NCBI GenBank assembly: GCA_946902875.1
Contig: OX336358.1
Coordinates: 16,299,694 to 16,363,693 of the forward strand
Direction of reading: 5' to 3'
DNA length: 64,000 nucleotides
DNA from: Nematopogon swammerdamellus
Taxonomy: Eukaryota; Arthropoda; Insecta; Lepidoptera; Adelidae
Below, piece by piece: positions 37,201-49,200 of the stretch (its first letter is position 1; each line of letters begins with the position of its first letter). The notes under the pieces are model-generated. The model saw nothing but the letters and a program-made list of their open reading frames with translations. It was not told the origin of the DNA and searched no databases. The position numbers were made by a program, and so were the translations under genes.

Positions 37201-40200
37201 TAGTTAATTAAACGTATAAATTACTATTTATAGATTAAATTAAATACATATGAATTACAATTTATATAATGTATGTATGTATGTATATTTATTTGTATAT
37301 AATATTCTATATATTTAGTAATTTATATGTATTACACATGCATGGCTTATATTTTACTAGCATGTAATTATATGTATGTATTAATAAGTATTCTTATTAT
37401 TATTTTTATCTCCAATTGTCACGCAACTCTTTTGCTACTACCTACTTACATTCCACTATATTATCGAATCTCAAACATCCAAAGGTTGACTGTAAGAAAT
37501 CTCTGTAAGGGATAAGTCCGCCTTTGCTCCTTATGTAAATTTTCCAATGTATTTGTTACTGTTTAATGTTTACTGGAGCAATAAAGAATCTTCTATCTAT
37601 CTATCTATCTACTTCTTCAGTCGCAGTGTCTACGCCCCTGTAAGAGACAAACTCCTAGAACAATTGAGGAGCGTCTGTTCAAAAGGAACTATTTCCGTTT
37701 CGACGAGTTGCCCGTTTTTAACGGATTCTCAGTCTTTGTATTCAAATACATCTCCCTGTAAAATTTTAATGGTCAAAAAGAAATATTTCCTATAGAAAAT
37801 TACGATTGAATACAAAAATTTTGGTCAAAAAGGCTCTACCTACTGAAAATTCTGTTACTACGGATATAGTTCCTTTTGAACCGACTCTCCTCAATTAATA
37901 GTGCATGCACAGCACAAGGTAAGGGTAAGTGCGAGTAGGTATGCCCCGGCCGGGGTGGTGGTGTGTGTGTGTGACGTCAGCCAGCGCTCACGCGGTGGTA
38001 CGGAGGGGCGGGCGGCCGGTGTGCGTGGGTGGGTGTAGCAGAGTAGATACAAGTATTGTCGAGCGCTACGAGCTGCGCGCGGTGCTACCGGTTTCTGATT
38101 TCATCGCGGAAAAGACACAAACAAGGGCGGGAATATAACGAGAGGAGGCGGCGCGGGGCGGGAGGGACGCGCAGTTTGTTCGCGAGGTTAATGGCGACAC
38201 GGACTTTATAGGCCGTTTCGAGTTAAATGTAATGCTTTACGCTCCTTGTTTATTGTAGAGAGAGCGGGCGCACGCGCGCGGGGCGCGGGCAGTCGGCCTA
38301 CTCACGCCCCTGATTGATGGCAGAAACCAAAGATTTTGGAAGGAGAGAAGATGTGTCATGCATGAATGAACGCCCGCTCGTATCGGGACCGCTGTCGCCA
38401 GTTTACAATCGCACACAATCACAATTCACACACACGAACTAACGCACGCACACATTGGAACCAGCAATTGTTTGCCAATCCAAAGCGTTGCCCATATTAC
38501 CGTGTCTCGACTCTCGATTCTCGAACACGCCTCCTGCCTTCGTATATCTACTCTCCTTCCAAAATCTGTCAGAAACGATATCGGGTGCCCTGTGATCCGT
38601 GGACGGTGGAGTGGAGAGCGCTCTAGCTAGGCCGCTTCTAGATCGCCGGGTGGTGTAGGCGCAACCATTATAAATTCTAATCGAGATGGACGGTCTCACG
38701 GTTCAGGGAATGTTTGCGGTCTCGGCGGCGGCGGCGACGGGTGTGGCGGCGGCAGGGACGTGTGTAGGTAGAGTTAGCAGCAGATTTGACCCTCACCACC
38801 TATGGCCCGATATCGGCTCTGATTGTAGGGGCGTGACTAGGCCGCTTTAGTACAACTTGACTGGATATAGCGGAGCGGACGGAAGAGAGCCCCCGCTCTC
38901 CCGGGCCGCCGGGCGACTGTACTCTCCCTCCTCGCCCCAACGAGGCCCTTGAGTTACCTACTCTACGAGTTCCCTCCCAGCACGCCCCGCAACTAGCTGG
39001 TAGGATCACATTGTACCCCACTGACTGGAGGAGAGACCAGCTGTGTTCTCTCGTCTCAGTAAGTTCGACCTATGTACATACACAGGTACACGTAGGTACA
39101 CACTGTGCAGTGTACTCACTGGGCCGCCGGTAGCTGCGCGCTGTGAGGCGAGCAGCGCGGGGCGGGGCGATGGCGGACGTTTGAATGAGTTTAGCCCCGA
39201 GAAGAACACATTAGACATTAGGCCGGGACGTTTCGATCGTGATAAGCGGCGAGGACACGCGCGCCGGCGCGGCCGGACCAGTATAGCGCCTTCAACTGCC
39301 CGTTAGTACTAAACGTGGCGGCCGACAATGCGCCGCACGTGCCGCTAGCCTGTGCTGTGCTACTGCACCTAGCTAGCCACAGCGAGCGTTCTCTATTTCC
39401 ACCGTGAAGGTAGCTAGAGAAAAGTAGTTGCTTTGCTACAGCCTATCCCACGAGACGAGCTCCTAGGAGGGGCAGCTCATTGGCCAACAAGACGTGCCAT
39501 TGGCAAGGACGTAGGTAAGAAGGGGGCCGCCGCGCCGTTCATATAATCGAATTTTACGATTTTGGTTGGCGATCAAAAGTGCACGGGCATAACGAGCCAG
39601 TGCCCTGCCGCCGCCGCCCCGCCGCGCCGGCGCGCCGGTGAACGCTAAATTATTAGGTTCGCTCGTGTTGGTTGCCCGGCACACGGACCGCTACTGCCGG
39701 CTCGGCGCTGCGGGCGGGCGGGGCGCACGCGGCCGGCGGCGGGCGGAGAACGAGTGACCACTAGGTAGGACGGACGGACGACGACGTATTCTCCGAGTCG
39801 TCGTCGCGTCGGTGGCGAACTCTTCTCTACCTATGTCCTCCGTGTCTAATTTATCTCATTGCTATTCAGTGAGCGGGCGAGCGAGCGCGGCGGGCGGGCG
39901 GGGTGGGGGGGTTGCGGTGCATGCGCGGGGCTGACGTGTCGCACCTGTGCGCCTGCGCAGCGCAGCGTGTACAGCAGCGCCGCCTCGCCGAGCCTACCAT
40001 ATTTATAAGGAGTAACGATTGTGGTGGCAACCAATCTCTTTGGTGGCAACTTATAACTATTTTCGTGTATCTTTCTTTTATTTACCTGTAAGCTATAGAC
40101 GCAGGTTTAAACGGAATTTGTTGTTAATCGTACACCTAACTTGGTTATTTTATAACTTTTATTATAGAGTATTCTTTTTTTATGTTTGTCTGGTAGGTAT

Positions 40201-43200
40201 AGAATTTCGAACACTCACTGAGTGTTGAGTTGAGCCTTAGTGCGGACGCCGCTGGCTCCTGCGTTGTCTGACAAATAGGTCCAGCCGCGTCAGACAGAGC
40301 ATGGCTTCAATGGTGGCCGTGGGTGTCGTGCGCATACAACCCGTAGTACCTATGCAGGCAAGCCTCTGCAGCTTCTCTAATTGCATCGCTGTGGTCCGCA
40401 GTTTGAATCTGGGCCACCAGACCACGGCTCCGTATGATAACATCGGTCTCACTATGCCAGTGTACATCCACTGGATAATTTTGGGGGTTTCATACACCCC
40501 ATGTTTTTCAGCCTGCAGCAGCTGCAGCCTGCGGCACTGCCAGAATGAGACAGTTGCTTTTTGTATTTTTTGATGCAATAATGCGCAGATACTTGACCTG
40601 CTCTCACATTGTTAGCATTGTGCCATTAAGCGTCGGCTATGTAAAGTTCACGAGCTTCCTTTTGTTGATGAAAAGAACCATCTCTGTCTTTTAGCGTTCA
40701 CCGACAGAGTGTTCCTTGCACCAATTTTCAATGATTTTGAGAGCCTGTTGCATGCTTTCACACAGTATCGTTTCGAAGCTCCCATTCATGAGGACGGCAA
40801 TGTCATCCGCATAGTCGACTGTGCAGTACCCGGCCTCGTATAAACGCCTTAAGAGGCCGTCTAACACAAAGTCCCACAACAGCGGTGACAACACCCCTCC
40901 CTGTGGGCAGCCTCTAGCGACTAGAGCCCTCGTTGTCTGCCACCGTCACTTGAATCGCTCTGAGCTTCAGCATGTTGTCTATCCAGCCACTGATTGTGGA
41001 ATCAACACCATGTTGTGTCAGAGCCTGCCCAATACTTTCAAAGGTCGTCTTATCGAACCCACCTAAATAATAAATATATAAATGAAATCTAAATTCAACG
41101 CATTTTTCTGCCAAAATAGTTAAATTTTATTATTAATATTCAATATAAATAAATTATTCAAAATATGTGTCGATAAAGACGCCTTGAGTAGACATTTTGT
41201 TGTCTCGAGCCTGCTCAATTTTGTGCACTACTGCATGTAGTGCAGATTCTGTCGAGCGGCCTGGCATGTATGCATGTTGCTGCTTGTGTAATGGATGATG
41301 TTTCAGCGTCACATCCCTAATTTCACGGTCACAACGCCTTCTCAGTGTTTTCAGTAAAAACGAGGTCAGGCTGATCGGCCGGAAAACGCGAAGATGCGCA
41401 GAAGCAAGGATGTGGGAATTTCTGCGGAGATGGATCGGGAGCCACTTGAGACGTCCGCGGTATTCTGAAACATGGTCGTCTTGTCCAGGAGTTCCTCAGT
41501 ACCGTCCAGGCAACACACATGGGGAGAAACAGCGAATGTGCTAGAATTGTGTTTGTGGAGGTCGGAAGAAGGTTCTGCAGCCGCCTCAGGTTTCTTCTAG
41601 TTCCAGTTTAGAGAGTTCCGCAGAGCAGTCGAGCGACATTTGCTGGATTAAGACGACTTTCTATTAGAAACATCCGCTATCACCGCACAAGTATATCGAG
41701 CACGACTTTAGAATATTCCGAATCAAACACTCGCCACACGTTTTACTTGCGAGCCCAAGTAGCGGAGCGCGGCGCGGCGTCGTCGTCTCCGCGCACCTTA
41801 TCTAGTCTCCGATGAGATATCGACACCGCCGCCGCGCCGCCGGCCTGTCACACACTCCAGACTATGTCGCTCAAGGGCGAGGCGAGTCCGCGCCGCGCCA
41901 GGTGTCGCCGATAGGACGCGCCACAGATAGACGATCCGATCCTGTCCGATCAGTTCATTTGGTCAGGCAAAACTGAACGAATCGGTCCATTCGCACCGGC
42001 GCGGCGGAGGCGCGGCCACCGAAAATGTAACGGATGCACATGTTTAGTAGCCGGTCCAGCTTATTCAACAGCTCGTCATTGACGTCGAGGTAACAGACAT
42101 CAGCATAGTCTAGAATAGGGAGGAGAAGAGATTGTGCCAACATAGGCTTTGTGCTGATAGGTAGGAAATTCTGCAGACGCTTGAGAGAATGCATGCCGAC
42201 GAGCATTTTCCGACTAACCTCTTACTTGTGCTTTATAGAGTTGGGCCGGCGTGAAAAATCGCCGACATCGGTGAAGGATTCCTAATTTTCGAGACGCTAG
42301 TTTCGCCTTGGACTCTATGAATGATCGAAACCAACGTCCCTGGACACCTCCGTACCCAGCACGCCCAGACTACCATTGTTGAGGACTCGGCTGCCCTGGG
42401 AAGTGACTTGGAGAGGAAACAGATCAGCCTTAGTAGAGAAGGCACAAGCTTGCGTCTTGGCTACGTTGAAGTTGACCAAGTTCTCCTTCCTCCTAGAGGA
42501 TACTTTTTCGAAAACCAGGTCAACTTGAGCAACAGTTTAGCGTCTCGCGTGTGCGGCGGTGACGTCTCTACCGTCCCTTCCAGTCGTTTATAAACCCTCC
42601 GTGCACCGTGCTGTCCGCGTATGTATTTCGCCGAGTGAGAGTATGTCGTTGATAAATAATAGAAACAGCGTAGGCGACAGCACGGATCGTTTTGGAAGAC
42701 CAGCATTGAGTAATCGGCCAAGCAGGCACTACTAGGGCAGTCTTTCTCAAAGTGGGCGGTAACGCCCCCTTGTGGGCGCTGTCTGGACCCTAGAATATCA
42801 GGGGGGTTTGAAGTCGTTTAGAGGGGTGATGGTTGATTTGTAATTTATTGATATGTTTGTTTTAATTTGAATAAAAGTTTTTCTAAACATTATAAAGTTG
42901 CGTTTTAATTGCTCTCACTAGTTAGAAAGTCTCGTTTAAAATATAAGTTTAAACTCAGAAAAAGGATAAGACTGATATGGCACGCTATATTAATATAAAG
43001 CTAAATTAAAGTAATGATTTTTAAGATGTGGTAAAGTTAAAATTTTTGGGGGCGCTAAAAATATTTGATTCTCAAAGTGGACGGTAGACAAAATAAGTTT
43101 GAGAAACTCTGATCTAGGGTGACAAAGATTGACCGACCACTCAAAAATTAATAGAACAGTAGAACTGTCTGGATTGTTTTTGTCCATTTTGTTCTATCGT

Positions 43201-46200
43201 AGCTAATAGTAGAACTACCTAGGTGGACTAACCCATCCAAGTGCTTAGTTTTATAGGGACACCGTAGGCCGGAAGTTTGCTCAGGAGTCCCCTGGGGCCA
43301 GACGCGAGCGAATGATTTGGATATATCCAGAGCGACCGCCAGCGATTCCCCAAAACCATCGAGCCTTTCAGTCCGCAAATGCGTGACGTAGGCTAGAATA
43401 TCTCCAGTTGACCTTTGCTTGCGGAAGCCGTATTGCTTGCTTGTCGTCGAGGAGTTTAGAGTCTTCTAGGTACGTCAGGAGCGCTGACGCTCCATAACCT
43501 TACTCAAGAGTGAGGGTATCGGAATAGGGCAGCAGTTCGATGGGTTCGCTGGTACTATATGTAAAATCGTTTATTAGCTCAATTGAGTAAATTAATATAT
43601 ATTTTTCATATATTTTATTCACTTTCTGATTTGTTTATTTCAAAGGACATTGGGCATTTTTGTATGGGACTATTACCACGGCAAACAAAAATAAAATTAG
43701 GTCAGAAGGATAGGTAATTACATCTAGATTACAATGGTATAGGTCGCATCTTTGTGGGTCGTGGGAATAACGAGAAAACGAACACAAAAATATTCAAACA
43801 AAAACTTAATATTAATACATTTATCTACTTTTTTGAAAGGAATGAAAAATAATAAACATATTTTTTTCTATTTACTTTTATTCTGCTGCATCCAAATCCA
43901 TCATTATTTCACCTAAAAACGCCGCGGGTGCGTGAAATTCCCCTAGATATCTAGCATAAGATAAAAAATATACTACACTGGCGATGTGCGAGCTACTCCC
44001 AAGAGTGCGGTGGCCGTGTATAATGAAATCATTTACACTCTAGACGGAAACTCTATGATTTAAAAGTATTTCGGTTTTTGTTCGCGATTTTTCAAAAAAC
44101 CGGGTAAATAACGCCCAATGTCCTTTATTTACTTTTCTTTATTCTAAATTAATGTTATTTATTATAAAGTTTTAGTTGATAAGTAAAGTACGTCACCGGT
44201 CTAGCTCTCAGTACATTCTGCACTCTATTGTTCCTCATTTAGTACCGTGATCAACTTGAGTGGCTCACTATTCGTCAACGTCGGAACATGCATGTTCTTT
44301 CCCTTCTCTTTACAATTCTTAACGACCCCAATTCCCCCCTCTACCTCAGAGAGAGGTTTGCATATCTCTCCTCGCATGGCGTACCGCTAAGGTCAGCTGA
44401 CAGCCTCCTTCTTCTCATCCCCTCTCACAGCTCTTCTAGCTATTCCGAATCGTTCTCTGTAATGTCAGCGCGCCTGTGGAATAATCTCCCACCAGCCATC
44501 AGAACATCTCCAACTCTTGCCACATTCAAAAAGCGTCTGAAAGAAATGTATCTCTCCAAAGAATAGAGGTGATTTACTTTATTATTTACAGATATGAAGT
44601 AGTTTATGTAATGTGTGTATCAAGTATCTATTATTAGTATATAGTACATATATAAGTATGCTTCTATGTATTCTTATTTAGTATGAAAAATATATCCTAT
44701 GTTTAAGTAATATATTCTAGTATTTTACCTACATATGTATAGGTATTATATGCCCGGCGTCTTGTTCACTTAATTTTATTGTTTTGTTAGTATTAAGTTT
44801 GTGTCATTCTTCTTCTGTTTTGTTACCCTTATAATAAGTTTTCATAAAAGTCAGGTTGACTGGGAGAGATTGCCTTAGGTAATAAGTCCGCCTTTTGTAA
44901 AATCGTTGTATTGGAAAGCAATAAAGCATATTCTATTCTATTCTATTCTATTCTATTTAGTAATATAACTTGCACTGTTTGTTTCCCTAAAGGTTGAAAA
45001 AAAAACAGGTTCGAGCGAATGTAAAAGTGTATGAGGGAGTGAAGAGTGTGCGGGACTCGGGAGAGAGAGAGAGAGAGAGACTGACCGGTGTCGCGGGTGA
45101 CGTCGAACAGCTTGGCCTGCAGGTAGCGCGGCTCGGGCGGCGCGCCGCGCGCCAGGAACAGCGAGCCCCGGTCCGCCGCCGTCAGGAGGCACACGTTCAC
45201 CAGGATCTGCGCACAACCTCACCACCGTCACTTACACCCACCGCACCACACCGTCACACCGCCACACCGCGTGCAGCGCCTGCACCAGCGGAGAATATCG
45301 TGTCATATGGACGACCAAACGAATATGATATTCGATTCAGTTAACAGAGAGGAAATCGATGACGGCATCATGTCCGCAGCCTGGAGACTACAGAGAGACA
45401 CTCGTCTACCCCGCCCGGCCCTCGGCTCCGATGACGGCATCATGTCCGCAGCCTGGAGACTATAGAGAGACACTCGTCTACCCCGCCCGGCCCTCGGCTC
45501 CGATGACGGCATCATGTCCGCAGCCTGGAGACTATAGAGAGACACTCGTCTACCCCGCCCGGCCCTCGGCTCCGATGACGGCATCATGTCCGCAGCCTGG
45601 AGACTATAGAGAGACACTCGTCTACCCCGCCCGGCCCTCGGCTCCGATGACGGCATCATGTCCGCAGCCTGGAGACTATAGAGAGACACTCGTCTACCCC
45701 GCCCGGCCCTCGGCTCCGATGACGGCATCATGTCCGCAGCCTGGAGACTATAGAGAGACACTCGTCTACCCCGCCCGGCCCTCGGCTCCGATGACGGCAT
45801 CATGTCCGCAGCCTGGAGACTATAGAGAGACACTCGTCTACCCCGCCCGGCCCTCGGCTCCGATGACGGCATCATGTCCGCAGCCTGGAGACTATAGAGA
45901 GACACTCGTCTACCCCGCCCGGCCCTCGGCTCCGATGACGGCATCATGTCCGCAGCCTGGAGACTATAGAGAGACACTCGTCTACCCCGCCCGGCCCTCG
46001 GCTCCGATGACGGCATCATGTCCGCAGCCTGGAGACTACAGAGAGACACTCGTCTACCCCGCCCGGCCCTCGGCTCCGATGACGGCATCATGTCCGCAGC
46101 CTGGAGACTATAGAGAGACACTCGTCTACCCCGCCCGGCCCTCGGCTCCGATGACGGCATCATGTCCGCAGCCTGGAGACTATAGAGAGACACTCGTCTA

Positions 46201-49200
46201 CCCCGCCCGGCCCTCGGCTCCGATGACGGCATCATGTCCGCAGCCTGGAGACTATAGAGAGACACTCGTCTACCCCGCCCGGCCCTCGGCTCCGATGACG
46301 GCATCATGTCCGCAGCCTGGAGACTATAGAGAGACACTCGTCTACCCCGCCCGGCCCTCGGCTCCGATGACGGCATCATGTCCGCAGCCTGGAGACTACA
46401 GAGAGACAGTCGTCTAGCCCGCCCGGCCCTCGGCTCCGATGACGGCATCATGTCCGCAGCCTGGAGACTACAGAGAGACACTCGTCTACCCCGCCCGGCC
46501 CTCGGCTCCGATGACGGCATCATGTCCGCAGCCTGGAGACTACAGAGAGACACTCGTCTACCCCGCCCGGCCCTCGGCTCCGATGACGGCATCATGTCCG
46601 CAGCCTGGAGACTACAGAGAGACAGTCGTCTAGCCCGCCCGGCCCTCGGCTCCGATGACGGCATCATGTCCGCAGCCTGGAGACTACAGAGAGACAGTCG
46701 TCTAGCCCGCCCGGCCCTCGGCTCCGATGACGGCATCATGTCCGCAGCCTGGAGACTACAGAGAGACACTCGTCTACCCCGCCCGGCCCTCGGCTCCGAT
46801 GACGGCATCATGTCCGCAGCCTGGAGACTACAGAGAGACAGTCGTCTAGCCCGCCCGGCCCTCGGCTCCGATGACGGCATCATGTCCGCAGCCTGGAGAC
46901 TACAGAGAGACAGACGTCTAGCCCGCCCGGCCCTCGGCTCCGATGACGGCATCATGTCCGCAGCCTGGAGACTACAGAGAGACAGACGTCTAGCCCGCCC
47001 GGCCCTCGGCTCCGATGACGGCATCATGTCCGCAGCCTGGAGACTACAGAGAGACAGACGTCTAGCCCGCCCGGCCCTCGGTGATGATGTATCTATGATG
47101 ATGTATCTATCTATTCGGGACAACGACGACACACACGGACTCGGTCGTCACGGTCACAGACGAACAAGAAGGTACAGACAGAGCCGCCAGTAAATAATGA
47201 ACATGGAGCTTTAGAGAGAGACAATCCGGTTGTAGAGCGCCGTCCCTGTCGCACTAACTCGCGCCTCTCTGTGCGACCGGACTGTCTCTTTCTAAAGCTC
47301 CATGTTCATTATTCACTGCCGGGTATTGTGTACACAAGTGTCGTGTTGGCGATCACAAAAACAATATTAATGCCTGAAGGCGGGGCGGGGCGGGGCGGGG
47401 AGATAATTAAAATTCAACGCTGCGTCGCGCCGCGCGCGCGCGGTCGCAGTTATTGCGTACGCGCGCGCCGGACAATCGTATAGATAGTAGGTACGTGCAT
47501 AGTTTGTTTGTTTGTTTTTTTTTTTAATGGAAACTGACACGGTTGGCTAACTCACCTACAACATCCGTGATGTAAGCCCATAACACCGGGTGAACTAGGT
47601 GCCATGTAAGTGCTTCCCTTCGATCGTGCCGGCTACACTGAACTGGACGGAAAACTATTTACATAGCCGTTTCGACGACGACGTTTCATTCAGTGCGATG
47701 TTTTCAACCCGAGCGGGTTGAACCCTACCACCGAGTAAGATAGGAAGGGAAGGGGCCTACAGTTTTATATGTATATTATGTATTATGTATATAGTATGTT
47801 TGAGGTAAACTCCGGAACCGCTGAAAAGATTTTGATGTAGTTGGCACCAATGGAAAAGTAGTAAAGTATAGTATGGACGGGAGAGAGAATATAAGAGAAG
47901 CGAAAGTTGATTATCATTTTTGAGTTTAAATCGAATTTGCTATTAAACAGAGTCTACCGCGAGCGAAGCCGCGGGCAGAAGCTAGTAGGCCGTAAAACAG
48001 TGGTGCCCATACTTTTTTCTATGAAAATCTACCTACAAAAAATTTACAGTTGTGAGATCGAAACTTGTACCAAAGCTTTTCGTTGTTAAATAATTTGTAG
48101 TAATTTTTGTTTGAATTGAAAACTATGTTCATTACATATCTTTAATATTTGTTACTATTGCGGTCCTTGTGGAAGACCCGGAAAATGTTAGTCACATCAA
48201 ATATTATGAATTCTTTGATGTTTCTAGAGTCACTTCTTGCTCTACATATTTTCAGCGATCGACCTAAAAGCCTTTTGCGATCGACCGGTCGATCGCGATC
48301 GACCGTTTGGGCACCACTGCCGTAAAACATCAATCCACTCATTGTTACCGACAAGATCAGCCATCATGTCACACTAGCCCCCTGTCGTGCGTGTCTACTG
48401 CTGTCAAGTCAATTTCTATTTAGCTTGAGTTTCGGCTGGATTTTGAAGATTTCTACTATGAACGCACCCGCGCGCGCACGTGAAGTGGTGCGGAGCGGGG
48501 CGTGGCCGGGCTACAGAGTGCCTACTCTTGTCATTCTTAGTATAGTTTCTCCTCAAGTATGAATTAGTAAAAGCATTGAAATAAAATGTTAAACGGAAGC
48601 GCTGCCGCTCGGCATGGCTGCGGGACTGTTGGGTAAGTAGACTCCCCCGGCGGGAAGCATCGTGCAGCTGCGCGGGGCGCGTCGCGCCGCGTGCGCGCGC
48701 GCCCAGTGAGTGGTGGTGTACGGGCGAGGCTACCTTGTGGCAGAGCACGTCTATGTCGAGCTCGTTGGCGACGTCCCGGATGAGCTCCATGAAGAGTTCC
48801 GCCTCGTCCAGCTGCCGCTGCTGCGCGGGGGGCGTCGCGCCGCGTGCGCGCCGAGTGCGGTGTAGGTGAGGGTGGAGGGTGAGCGGTGGTGTACGGGCGA
48901 GGCTACCTTGTGGCAGAGCACGTCTATGTCGAGCTCGTTGGCGACGTCCCGGATGAGCTCCATGAAGAGTTCCGCCTCGTCCAGCTGCCGCTGCTGCGCG
49001 GGGGGCGTCGCGCCGCGTGCGCGCCGAGTGCGGTGTAGGTGAGGGTGGAGGGTGAGCGGTGGTGTACGGGCGAGGCTACCTTGTGGCAGAGCACGTCTAT
49101 GTCGAGCTCGTTGGCGACGTCCCGGATGAGCTCCATGAAGAGTTCCGCCTCGTCCAGCTGCCGCTGCTGCGCGGGGGGCGTCGCGCCGCGTGCGCGCCGA

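Noticed and set aside
39043..39684. Small ORFs in the GC-rich intron-3 block
   Set aside because: Compositionally biased, overlapping on both strands, no recognisable motif or splice context.
45303..47132. 609-residue minus-strand and 352-residue plus-strand proteins of 24-residue repeats
   Set aside because: They are readings of the 72-bp minisatellite inside intron 2. There is no start context, no homology, and the same openness occurs on both strands.
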